A stretch of 64,000 nt of DNA, taken from Flavobacteriales bacterium. GTDB taxonomy: Bacteria > Bacteroidota > Bacteroidia > Flavobacteriales_F > PHOS-HE28. Below the pieces are notes generated by a model that did not search any database, was not told where the DNA came from, and saw nothing but the letters and a program-made list of their open reading frames with translations. The position numbers and the translations under genes were made by a program. The number at the start of each line of letters is the position of its first letter. Position 1 is the first letter of the stretch. This document shows, piece by piece, positions 33,584-41,281 of the stretch. The stretch lies in assembly GCA_016700415.1 (NCBI GenBank), contig CP065018.1, positions 3,168,001 through 3,232,000 of the forward strand. The letters are read 5' to 3'.

Positions 33584-34873
33584 ATGGGTACTACGCACAA
33601 GATCATTACCGGGGACAGCCGGACGATGGGCCACCTTCCGGACGCTTCTGTCCAATTAGTCGTCACCTCACCGCCGTACTGGCAATTAAAGGACTATGGC
33701 TCAGTCGACCAGATCGGTTATCATGGCAGTTATGAGGAGTACATTAACGACCTAAACTTGGTTTGGCAGGAATCCGATCGTGTGCTCTCTCCGGGCTGCC
33801 GTCTGTGCGTCAACATCGGCGACCAGTTCGCACGCACGGTTTACTATGGACGTTACAAGGTGATCCCGATCCGCACGGAGATCATCCGATTTTGCGAAGC
33901 GTTGGGCTTGGATTACATGGGCGCGGTGATCTGGCAGAAGGTCACCACCACCAACACCACCGGCGGAGCGGCCATAATGGGCAGCTTCCCGAATCCACGG
34001 AACGGAATTTTGAAAATCGACTACGAGTTCATCCTGATCTTCAAAAAGCCCGGTACCGCGCCCAAGCCGACGCCGGAGCAGAAGCAGCTTTCCGCAATGA
34101 CCACCGAACAGTGGAACCAATACTTCGCCGGCCATTGGAGTTTTGCAGGGGCCAAGCAGGATGGGCACTTGGCGATGTTCCCAGAAGAGCTGCCGGCTCG
34201 GTTGATCCGCATGTTTTCCTTCCACGGCGAAACGGTGATGGACCCTTTCCTAGGCAGTGGCACCACGGCCATGGCTGCAAGAAACCTCGGCCGTTCCTCG
34301 GTTGGGTATGAGATCAATCCGGACTTCATCCCGGTGATCAAGAACAAGTTGAACGTGGCTCAAGGCGACTTGGCGGGAAGCCGCTATGAATTTCTTCACG
34401 AAGAACGCGCCGCAGTTTCCGAAGAACGGACGGCCCGCTTGCCATACGTCTTCACCGATCCGCATAGGATGGACAAAAAGATAGATGCGCGGAAATTGAC
34501 CTTCGGGTCGAAGATCGCCGAAGGCAACGCTGCCCGGGAGGAGTTCTTCACAGTGAAGGAAGTGCTTTCGCCCGAAATGGTGCGCCTGAGCAACGATTTG
34601 GTTATCCGCTTGATAGGCGTGAAGCAACGTCCTGAAGATGCATCCGCTGCGAAAGTTTGGTTGGAAGAAAGCACTAAAGGCCAGCGAGTGTACTTGCGGT
34701 ACGACAAGGACAAGCACGACGAACAGGACCGTTTGCTTGGCTACCTCTACTTGAAAAATAAGACCTTTCTCAACGCCCACCTGATTAAGAAAGGTTTCGT
34801 GGACGTTGATCCCATTCGTGATTTCAAATACAAGGAACGATTTGAACGCTATGCCGAAGAAGTTGAAGCATAA
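33584..34873 (+). CDS. type II DNA (cytosine-N4) methyltransferase with SNase-like C-terminal domain
   Basis: 429 residues. Motif IV TSPPYW at residues 28-33 comes before motif I DPFLGSGTT at about 220-228, the beta-class order, and SPPY points to N4-cytosine methylation. From about residue 320 to the end the sequence reads as a staphylococcal-nuclease-like OB fold: LVIRLIGVKQRPEDASAAK, GQRVYLRYDKDKHDEQDRLLGYLYLK (in two blocks) and FLNAHLIKKGF. Arginines equivalent to R35 and R87 of micrococcal nuclease are present, but the calcium-binding aspartates are not, so nuclease activity is doubtful. The 3' end overlaps the endonuclease gene by 23 bp. Codon use looks less GC-rich than neighbouring genes, suggesting acquisition. 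Confidence 0.88.
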   Translation: MGTTHKIITGDSRTMGHLPDASVQLVVTSPPYWQLKDYGSVDQIGYHGSYEEYINDLNLVWQESDRVLSPGCRLCVNIGDQFARTVYYGRYKVIPIRTEIIRFCEALGLDYMGAVIWQKVTTTNTTGGAAIMGSFPNPRNGILKIDYEFILIFKKPGTAPKPTPEQKQLSAMTTEQWNQYFAGHWSFAGAKQDGHLAMFPEELPARLIRMFSFHGETVMDPFLGSGTTAMAARNLGRSSVGYEINPDFIPVIKNKLNVAQGDLAGSRYEFLHEERAAVSEERTARLPYVFTDPHRMDKKIDARKLTFGSKIAEGNAAREEFFTVKEVLSPEMVRLSNDLVIRLIGVKQRPEDASAAKVWLEESTKGQRVYLRYDKDKHDEQDRLLGYLYLKNKTFLNAHLIKKGFVDVDPIRDFKYKERFERYAEEVEA

Positions 34874-35558
34874 TTCCAAACATTACTCGTTGGAGTTCGG
34901 CAAGAAGGAAAAGGTGCTCAACTATACGAGCCAGACCTACCAGCTTACACGTCCGGCGAAAGTGGGTGCAGTGATGTCACTAATTCGCGAATGTCAACCA
35001 GCGACCATCGAAGAATGGAAGGACTGGTTCTTCGAGCACGCGAGCACAGCGGCTAAACAACCTACGCGAGTAACGGAGGATAGCCTGAGAGAGCTTGGAG
35101 AACGCCTGTACGAGAAAATCGTGGAAGTGGTAATCCCGGACTGGACCATGGCCTTCCAACAGGTGACCAAGCAGGATTGCATCGACTACGTGTACAACCT
35201 CACTATCAATCGCACCTATGACGGCTACCTGCGGGAGAAATCCGTCGTGTTTGATGAATTGGCGGATCGCTTTCCATTTGTTAGGTTCGAGGAATCTGAC
35301 GCGGAACTGGACCACGCTGGGGACATCGACTTCCTCGGTCATGTGGGTGAGCGTGCGTTCGGCCTGCAGATCAAACCCGTAACCGCAAAGGCCAACTTCG
35401 GCAACTATTCTCCGAGCGATCGCATGCGGGCCAGCTTCAGCGAATTCACGCAGCACTTCGGCGGCAAGGTGTTCATCATTTACAGCTTGGGCGGTGAAGT
35501 GGCGAACGAGGATGTTGTCGAGTTGATCGAGGCGGAGGTGGGGCGGTTAAGCGCATGA
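34851..35558 (+). CDS. MjaI-type type II restriction endonuclease
   Basis: 235 residues from the start at 34851 inside the methyltransferase 3' end. NYTSQTYQLTRPAKVGAVMS and TIEEWKDWFFEH resemble the N-terminal signature of the MjaI endonuclease family (N..(S/N)QT.Q.TRP..VG.MS plus E(E)W..W). A PD-(D/E)xK-like core is visible as AGDIDFLGHVGERAFGLQIK, with Asp and a Q-x-K variant of the usual E-x-K. MjaI cuts CTAG, and the paired N4-cytosine methyltransferase is compatible with that site. Family assignment is from memory, moderately firm; site specificity is inferred. Confidence 0.75.
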   Translation: MPKKLKHNSKHYSLEFGKKEKVLNYTSQTYQLTRPAKVGAVMSLIRECQPATIEEWKDWFFEHASTAAKQPTRVTEDSLRELGERLYEKIVEVVIPDWTMAFQQVTKQDCIDYVYNLTINRTYDGYLREKSVVFDELADRFPFVRFEESDAELDHAGDIDFLGHVGERAFGLQIKPVTAKANFGNYSPSDRMRASFSEFTQHFGGKVFIIYSLGGEVANEDVVELIEAEVGRLSA

Positions 35559-35692
35559 CGACTCGTTTGTTGGACCGTGCCATTTGTTGAGGATAGTCCC
35601 GAACACGAGCATTATCACCGGAAGGAAATAATGGTCAAAACGCACACTTTTGAGTGTCCCCAACAGCTCGCCAATTGTATCGTGGCAGCTGA

Positions 35693-37561
35693 TCACTTCA
35701 CCACCAGCACTGGCACCTTCACCCTATGCCTTACCGCATCCACGGTAGCGCCGAAGAGCAGGTCCTTCAGGCCGCGGTGGCCGTGCGAGCCCATTACCAG
35801 GAGTTCGGCCTCGCTCTTGTTCACCAATGTGGCGATCGCTTCCACCGGGCTGCCTTGCCCCACCACGGCCTTAGCGGTATAGCCGGCTTCGCGGAGCTTT
35901 ATGGCATAGTGCTCCAGGTTGGTGGCATCGTCCACGGCCTCGCGGTCGCTGGTGAGTTCGCCTAGGTAGCGCGCGGCAGCGCTCTCGGTGATGTGGATCA
36001 GGATGTACTCGGCCACCTTTCCGCCTTGGGCGATGGCCGCGTTCAGCACGCGCTCGTCCAACGGCTTGAACTCCACGGTGATGGCGATGCGTTGCGGTGG
36101 GCGCTGCTCCTGCACCTTCAGCTCGGGCAAAGTGCCGTCGATATGTCGCTTGGCGGGTCTCAGTTTCACAAAGAACGGCTTCACGGTGATGTAAAGCAGC
36201 AGGATCCCGGACAGTACGATGATCGGGATCACGAGGAACTTCACCCAGATCACATGTGAGCCACCTTCTTTCAGCCAGCCTTGCACCTTCTGTACCACTA
36301 ACTGGGCGTTCAGTACCACGATGATGAGCGCGGTGCTCCACGCCAGCAGTTGCACCCAGGGCTTGATGGCGAAGGTGCCCATGCGCTTTTTGTCCGAGGT
36401 GAAGTGGATCAGCGGGATCACGGCGAAGCCTAATTGCAGGCTGAGCACCACTTGGCTGAATACCAGAAGTTCGCCCAAGGATCCCGGACCGAAATAGATG
36501 ATGCTGACGATGGCGGGAATGATGGCAAGCAAGCGGGTGATGAGCCGTCGCAGCCACGGGCGGATGCGCAGATCGAGGTAGCCTTCCATCACGATCTGCC
36601 CGGCGAGCGTGCCGGTGATGGTGCTGCTCTGCCCCGCGCCGATGAGGGCGATGGCGAAGAGGGCCGGCGCCATGGTGCCGAAGAGCTCGCCCAGCAGTTC
36701 GTGCGCCTGGTCGATCTCGGCGACATCGAAATGGCCTGCGGTGTGGAAGGCGGCGGCGGCGAGGATGAGGATGGCGGCGTTGACGAAGAAGGCGAGGTTG
36801 AGCGCGATGGTGGTGTCGAAGAAGTTGAAGCGAATGGCTTCGCGCATGCCCTTGTCGGTGCGCTCGAAGCGGCGCGTCTGCACCAGCGAGCTGTGGAGGT
36901 AGAGGTTGTGCGGCATCACGGTGGCGCCGATGATGCCGATGGCGATGTAGAGCGCCTTGTCGGAGAGTGTGGAAGGGATCAGGCCTTGGAGCACATCGCC
37001 CACGACGGGTTCCACGATGAACATTTCAGCAAGGAAGGAGAAGCCGATGAGCGCGACGAGCGAGAGGATGAAGACCTCCATTAAGCGCATGCCCTTGTTC
37101 ATCAGGAAGAGGATGAGCAACGTGTCGAGGCCGGAGATCAGCACGCCCCAGAGCACGGGGAGGCCGAAGAGGAGGTTGAGGCCGATGGCCATGCCGATCA
37201 CCTCGGCGAGGTCGCAGGCGGCGATGGCGATCTCGGCGAGCACGTATAGCGGGATGTTCACCAGTGGCGGATAGGTGTGCCTGCTGGCCTGTGCGAGGTC
37301 GAGGCCGCGCACGATGCCGAGCCGGGCACTGAGGCTTTGCAGCAGCAGCGCCATGAGGTTGCTCATCAGCAGCACCCAGATGAGCTGGTATCCGAAGGCG
37401 GATCCGCCGGCGATGTCAGTGGCCCAATTACCGGGGTCCATGTAGCCCACGCTCACCAAGTAGGCCGGTCCGAGAAAGGCGAGAAGCCGGCGCCAGCCCT
37501 TCGCCACGGGAATGGCCACGCTGGAATGCACGTTGCCTAAGGAGCGCCGGTCGTGCGTCAT
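35693..37561 (-). CDS. mntH: Nramp-family Mn/Fe transporter fused to a UspA domain
   Basis: 622 residues. Residues 25-470 are an eleven-helix Nramp transporter: GYMDPGNWATDI (helix 1 metal site DPGN), IIGATVMPHNLYLHSS (helix 6 site MPHN) and GAGQSSTITGTLAGQIVMEG. Residues about 485-622 are a universal stress protein domain (RIAITVEFKPLDERVL, LLVMGSHGHRGLKDLLFGAT with the ATP-binding G-x2-G-x9-G pattern). The transporter should bring in Mn2+ or Fe2+ with protons; the cytoplasmic Usp domain could sense nucleotide or stress state. It overlaps the 3' end of the regulator gene by 4 bp, so it is the second gene of that operon. Confidence 0.93.
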   Translation of the reverse strand: MTHDRRSLGNVHSSVAIPVAKGWRRLLAFLGPAYLVSVGYMDPGNWATDIAGGSAFGYQLIWVLLMSNLMALLLQSLSARLGIVRGLDLAQASRHTYPPLVNIPLYVLAEIAIAACDLAEVIGMAIGLNLLFGLPVLWGVLISGLDTLLILFLMNKGMRLMEVFILSLVALIGFSFLAEMFIVEPVVGDVLQGLIPSTLSDKALYIAIGIIGATVMPHNLYLHSSLVQTRRFERTDKGMREAIRFNFFDTTIALNLAFFVNAAILILAAAAFHTAGHFDVAEIDQAHELLGELFGTMAPALFAIALIGAGQSSTITGTLAGQIVMEGYLDLRIRPWLRRLITRLLAIIPAIVSIIYFGPGSLGELLVFSQVVLSLQLGFAVIPLIHFTSDKKRMGTFAIKPWVQLLAWSTALIIVVLNAQLVVQKVQGWLKEGGSHVIWVKFLVIPIIVLSGILLLYITVKPFFVKLRPAKRHIDGTLPELKVQEQRPPQRIAITVEFKPLDERVLNAAIAQGGKVAEYILIHITESAAARYLGELTSDREAVDDATNLEHYAIKLREAGYTAKAVVGQGSPVEAIATLVNKSEAELLVMGSHGHRGLKDLLFGATVDAVRHRVKVPVLVVK

Positions 37562-38238
37562 GGCTTCCGGTTTTTCCCCGTGGGAAGGATCTCCACCAGC
37601 AGGTGCGCGGCCACTAGCGCCGAGAGGGTGAGGTGAAGCGCTTTTCCGCCTTGCAGTTCCACGCTGTCATCGAAGGCATGGCGGGCGACCACCTCGAAGC
37701 GCATACCGATGCCGACGCCTTTTTGGTCAAGCAGGTGCAGCAGGGTGTCGCTGCCGTCCTTCACGGCGGCGATGCGGACGTGCGTACCTGAGGCGCACTC
37801 CATGAGCGAGGTGGTGTCGCGCGTATGCATGCGCCCATTACGATCAGGGATGGGGTCGCCGTGCGGGTCGAAGGCCGGGTCGCCGAGGTAGCCGGCCAGT
37901 TTATCGGTGAGCTTTTCGCTGTGGACGTGCTCCAACTGTTCGGCCACTTCATGCACTTCGTTCCACTTGAATCCGAGCCGTTCAACTAAGAAGGTCTCCC
38001 AAAGGCGGTGCTTGCGGACGAGCTTCAACGCGGCGACCTTGCCTTTGGCGGTGAGCTTCACACCGTAGTAGGGCTCATGCTTCAAGAGGCCCTTCTCGGC
38101 GAGCTTCTTCAGCATCACAGTGACGCTGCTGGCCTTGATGTTCAAGCGTTCCGCGAGGTCCTTGGTGCCTGCGGTGGCACCATCCTGCAGAAGGGTATGC
38201 ACGGCCTTGATGTGGTCCTCCTCGCTGCGGGTGAGCAT
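37558..38238 (-). CDS. mntR: DtxR/MntR family metal-dependent repressor
   Basis: 226 residues. An N-terminal winged helix (TKDLAERLNIKASSVTVMLKK, residues 24-44) precedes the metal-binding dimerisation domain (HRLWETFLVERLGFKWNEVHEVAEQLEHV in consecutive blocks, CASGTHVRI) and a C-terminal FeoA/SH3-like domain. The family represses Mn or Fe uptake genes when the metal is plentiful. It is followed at once by the Nramp gene, so manganese-type regulation is likely. An inverted TTAG-N6-CTAA lies 27 bp before its start. Confidence 0.93.
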   Translation of the reverse strand: MLTRSEEDHIKAVHTLLQDGATAGTKDLAERLNIKASSVTVMLKKLAEKGLLKHEPYYGVKLTAKGKVAALKLVRKHRLWETFLVERLGFKWNEVHEVAEQLEHVHSEKLTDKLAGYLGDPAFDPHGDPIPDRNGRMHTRDTTSLMECASGTHVRIAAVKDGSDTLLHLLDQKGVGIGMRFEVVARHAFDDSVELQGGKALHLTLSALVAAHLLVEILPTGKNRKP

Positions 38239-38265
38239 GGCGACAAATGTATGGTGAAATAAAAT

Positions 38266-38284
38266 AATTAGATAAAGCTAAATT
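38266..38284 (-). promoter_or_regulatory. candidate operator for the mntR-mntH operon
   Basis: AATTAG-ATAAAG-CTAAATT is an interrupted palindrome in a local AT-rich island 27 bp upstream of the regulator's start. DtxR-family operators are AT-rich palindromes of this size, and autoregulation is common in the family. Confidence 0.5.
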
Positions 38285-38601
38285 GATGATCAGTGATCGG
38301 GGCTCCGTAGGTCACAGGGATAGCCGCCATTTTCCATTCAGTAGCGTACTGCTCCGCGCACAGTGCGAGATCCTGTCAATCCTGAAATCCTGTCATTCTC
38401 TTGTCGGCAGGCCCGGTCGGCAGTAGGCAGCAGCAGGTGGCAGTGAGCGTTGGCAGTACCCGGTACCCTGTACCCTGTACCAAAACTCCGATCATCCTTC
38501 TCCAATAGCATTCTCTGCGCCTCCGCGCCTCTGCGGCCCCTCAACATCCACTGATCACCACAAGCAGAAACTCCGTCAACCTCCCCACCCGCACCACCGG
38601 C
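38285..38601. other. intergenic region with word-like repeats, no gene seen
   Basis: Contains short near-repeats such as TCCTGTCAATCCTGAAATCCTGTCA, GGCAGTAGGCAGCAGCAGGTGGCAGT and a tandem ACCCTGTACCCTGTACC (lengths approximate; each is an imperfect run of a 6-9 bp word). No credible ORF, tRNA or terminator is visible. The last part carries the pyrD promoter element. Confidence 0.45.
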
Positions 38602-38609
38602 TACTTTTG
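38602..38609 (+). promoter_or_regulatory. -7 promoter element for pyrD
   Basis: TACTTTTG fits TAnnTTTG exactly and ends 7 bp before the pyrD ATG, which implies a leaderless or nearly leaderless transcript. No TTG sits at the ideal upstream distance. Confidence 0.5.
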
Positions 38610-38616
38610 CGGGCCG

Positions 38617-39651
38617 ATGTACAAACTGCTCCGCCCATTCCTCTTCCGCCTGTCGCCGGAGCGTGCGCACCACCTCACGTTCGCAGCATTGGAAATGGCG
38701 AAGCACATCCCCGGTGCGCTGGCACTGGTGGGTGGTGAACGTCCTTCGGCGGAAGCCGCCGTGGAAGTGATGGGATTGAAATTTCCCGGTCCCGTGGGCC
38801 TTGCCGCCGGCATGGACAAGGATGCCACGCACGTGGACGCGTTTTCGCGGATCGGCTTTGGATCCGTGGAGATCGGCACGTTGACGCCCGTGGCACAGCC
38901 CGGCAATGAGCGACCGCGGCTCTTCCGGCTGAAGGCCGATCACGCATTGATCAACCGCATGGGCTTCAACAACGGCGGCGTGCAGGCGGCAGTGGAGCGC
39001 TTGAAAAAGCGCAGCCCCGGCATCATCGTGGGCGGCAACATCGGCAAGAACAAGGTGACACCGAACGAGCAGGCCATCGACGACTACGTGAAATGCTTCG
39101 AGGCATTGCATGCCGTGGTGGATTACTTCGTGGTGAATGTGAGCAGCCCGAACACGCCTGGTCTGCGCGCGCTCCAGGAGAAAGGTCCGTTGTTGGCCAT
39201 TTTGAACGAATTGAAAAGGCGCGATGCCGCAAAGCCCGTGCATCGTCCGATCTTGTTGAAGATCGCGCCGGACCTCACGGACGAACAGTTGGACGACATT
39301 GTTTCCGTAGTGAAGAAAAGTGGAATCGCGGGCGTGATCGCCACCAACACCACCATCTCGCGTGAAGGCTTGCAAATGCCGAAAAGTGAGGTGGACGCCA
39401 TAGGTGCGGGCGGTGTGAGCGGCAGGCCCGTTCGGCAGCGCAGCACGAAGGTGGTGAAGTATTTGCGGCAGCGCTTGCCGAAGCCGCTCGTCATCATCGG
39501 CGTGGGCGGCATCGACAGCGCCGAGGCCGCGATGGAAAAGCTGGACGCCGGTGCGGACCTTGTGCAGGTCTACACGGGCCTGATCTATGAAGGTCCCGGG
39601 CTGCTGAAGCGCATCAATGCAGCCTTCGCTTTGCGAAAGCTGAATTCTTAA
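38617..39651 (+). CDS. pyrD: quinone-dependent dihydroorotate dehydrogenase (class 2)
   Basis: 344 residues, the class 2 length. The N-terminal membrane-association helices (MYKLLRPFLFRLSPERAHHL) are typical. FMN and orotate blocks follow: GPVGLAAGMDKDATHVDAFS, GFGSVEIGTLTPVAQPGNE, RLFRLKADHALINRMGFNN, VNVSSPNTPGLRALQ with the catalytic Ser, GVIATNTTISRE and IIGVGGIDSAEAAMEKLDAG. It oxidises dihydroorotate to orotate and passes electrons to menaquinone in pyrimidine synthesis. Its last codons are duplicated in the repeat region that follows. Confidence 0.97.
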   Translation: MYKLLRPFLFRLSPERAHHLTFAALEMAKHIPGALALVGGERPSAEAAVEVMGLKFPGPVGLAAGMDKDATHVDAFSRIGFGSVEIGTLTPVAQPGNERPRLFRLKADHALINRMGFNNGGVQAAVERLKKRSPGIIVGGNIGKNKVTPNEQAIDDYVKCFEALHAVVDYFVVNVSSPNTPGLRALQEKGPLLAILNELKRRDAAKPVHRPILLKIAPDLTDEQLDDIVSVVKKSGIAGVIATNTTISREGLQMPKSEVDAIGAGGVSGRPVRQRSTKVVKYLRQRLPKPLVIIGVGGIDSAEAAMEKLDAGADLVQVYTGLIYEGPGLLKRINAAFALRKLNS

Positions 39652-39860
39652 ACCACGGATGGACACGGATACACACGGATCAGCCTAGGGATAAAGATGC
39701 TGCTGAACACGGATGGCAATGCTGAAAATGTGAGATGGAAAGCTTCGTTTTGCGAAAGCTGAATGCTTGAACCACGGATAAACACGGATCGGCCTAAGGA
39801 TAAAGATGCTGATGAACACGGATGGCAATGCTGAAATGGGAGATGGAAAGCTCCTCTTTG
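39632..39860. repeat. imperfect tandem duplication carrying ACGGAT repeats and the pyrD 3' end
   Basis: Two units about 119 bp apart. Each starts with TGCGAAAGCTGAAT.CTT (the pyrD end in unit 1), passes through AACCACGGAT...ACACGGAT, GATAAAGATGCTG.TGAACAC, GGATGGCAATGCTGAAA and ends GAGATGGAAAGCT. Unit 2 forms the 5' end and start region of the GxxExxY gene. Confidence 0.85.
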
Positions 39861-40213
39861 CTGCGGATACCGAAGCGATCATTGGTGCGGCCATGGAGGT
39901 CTTGAATGTGCTTGGTCATGGTCTGCTGGAGAAGCCTTATGAAAATGCCTTGGCCGTGGAATTCCGTCTTCGGGGCATCGGGTTCGAGCAGCAACCGCAA
40001 TTCGATGTGATGTACAAGGAGGTGCGGGTGGGACTCTATGTTCCTGACCTCATCGTTCGTGGTAATATTGTCGTGGATACCAAGACGATCGACAAGATCG
40101 GTGACCACGAGAAAGGCCAGATGCTGAACTACCTTGGCCTTACCGGTTTGAGGGTGGGTCTCATTCTGAATTTCAAACGTGCCAAACTTGAATGGAAAAG
40201 AGTTGTTCTATGA
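39806..40213 (+). CDS. GxxExxY protein (PD-(D/E)xK-like)
   Basis: 135 residues. The family name motif is in GHGLLEKPYENALAVEF (residues about 37-53), followed by QPQFDVMYKEVRVG, YVPDLIVRGNIVVDTK (the PD and D-x-K catalytic-core pattern) and the C-terminal LRVGLILNFKRAKLEWKRVV. The first ten codons are translated repeat (NTDGNAE), so the ATG at 39836 is an alternative start. GxxExxY proteins are nuclease-fold proteins of unknown function that commonly sit between ACGGAT-type repeats, as here. It lies inside an inverted-repeat element inserted between pyrD and the HMG-CoA lyase-like gene. Confidence 0.9.
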   Translation: MLMNTDGNAEMGDGKLLFAADTEAIIGAAMEVLNVLGHGLLEKPYENALAVEFRLRGIGFEQQPQFDVMYKEVRVGLYVPDLIVRGNIVVDTKTIDKIGDHEKGQMLNYLGLTGLRVGLILNFKRAKLEWKRVVL

Positions 40214-40214
40214 G

Positions 40215-40248
40215 TTTATCCGTGTCGATCCGTGTCCATCCGTGGTTC
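40215..40248. repeat. right inverted arm of the GxxExxY element
   Basis: TTTATCCGTGTCGATCCGTG then TCCATCCGTGGTTC is the inverse of the left arm (GAACCACGGATAAACACGGAT at 39770-39791). It begins 2 bp past the GxxExxY stop. The same arm occurs at 3283-3314. Confidence 0.85.
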
Positions 40249-40267
40249 AAAACGACCCGAGGTTGAA

Positions 40268-41125
40268 ATGACCGAAGTGAAACTGATCGAATGCCCGCGT
40301 GATGCCATGCAGGGCATCCACGAATTCATCCCCACGGAAGTGAAGGTGAACTACCTCAACGGGCTGCTGCGCGTGGGCTATGATACCATTGACATCGGCA
40401 GCTTCGTAAGCCCGAAAGCCATTCCGCAGATGGCCGACACCGCCGTGGTGCTTCAGCGCATCGACCTCAGCGCCACAAAGAGCAAGCTGCTGGTGATCGT
40501 GGCGAACGAGCGCGGCGCGGAGGATGCGGTGAAACAGGAAAGCGTGCACTACTTGGGCTATCCCTTCAGCATCAGCGAGACTTTCCAGCAGCGCAACACG
40601 AACACCAGCATCGAAGGCAGTTGGGCACGCACGGCGCACATAGCGGAACTGGCGCGGAAGGCGGGGAAGGAGCTGGTGGTCTACATCAGCATGGCCTTCG
40701 GGAACCCGTACGGCGACCCGTGGAACGCGGAGGTCGCGCAGCACTGGACGGACAGGCTGGTGAACGAGCTCGGCGTGCGCATCATCGCGCTCAGCGACAC
40801 CGTGGGCGTGGCCAAGCCCGAGGACATCGCAAGCATGTTCAGCGCTTTGGTGCCGGCCATGCCGGAAGTGGAGTTCGGTGCGCACCTCCATGCCCGCCCG
40901 GACAATTGGAAACCGAAGACCGATGCCGCGTGGGACGCAGGATGCCGCCGCTTCGACGGTGCGCTGAAAGGCTACGGCGGCTGCCCCATGGCTGAGGATG
41001 ACCTCGTTGGCAACTTGGCGATGGAGCAGTTCGTGCGGGACCTGGAAAAGCGCGGGATCCGGACGGGACTGGATCTGGCGCAGCTGGAGCGCAGCGTGGT
41101 GGAAGCGGGAACGGTGTTCCCCTAA
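40268..41125 (+). CDS. hydroxymethylglutaryl-CoA lyase family protein
   Basis: 285 residues from the start at 40268 (the longer frame is repeat). A TIM-barrel HMGL-like enzyme: RDAMQGIHEFIPTEVKVNYL, YDTIDIGSFVSPKAIPQMAD with the D-x-GS metal block, ISMAFGNPYGDPW, LSDTVGVAKPEDIASMF, EFGAHLHARPDN with the metal histidines, and GYGGCPMAEDDLVGN with the mobile catalytic cysteine. The expected reaction is cleavage of HMG-CoA to acetoacetate and acetyl-CoA in leucine breakdown. The first strand lacks the more usual VGPRDGLQ, so a related aldolase is possible. Confidence 0.88.
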   Translation: MTEVKLIECPRDAMQGIHEFIPTEVKVNYLNGLLRVGYDTIDIGSFVSPKAIPQMADTAVVLQRIDLSATKSKLLVIVANERGAEDAVKQESVHYLGYPFSISETFQQRNTNTSIEGSWARTAHIAELARKAGKELVVYISMAFGNPYGDPWNAEVAQHWTDRLVNELGVRIIALSDTVGVAKPEDIASMFSALVPAMPEVEFGAHLHARPDNWKPKTDAAWDAGCRRFDGALKGYGGCPMAEDDLVGNLAMEQFVRDLEKRGIRTGLDLAQLERSVVEAGTVFP

Positions 41126-41281
41126 AGCACTCGTTCCTCAGGGTCCGCTGCGCGGGACCGCTGAGGGAACTAGTCCCATCAAGGTCTCACGGAGTGGGCC
41201 TTGATGCCGCAATGACGAGAACTCCGTCATTTGGAATCCGGATATATCGTCAATATATTTGGCGCACCAATTCATTGCGCC

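Noticed and set aside
36434..37084. 216-codon plus-strand frame inside mntH
   Set aside because: Acidic, Glu/Asp/Gly-rich mirror of transmembrane codons; antisense shadow.
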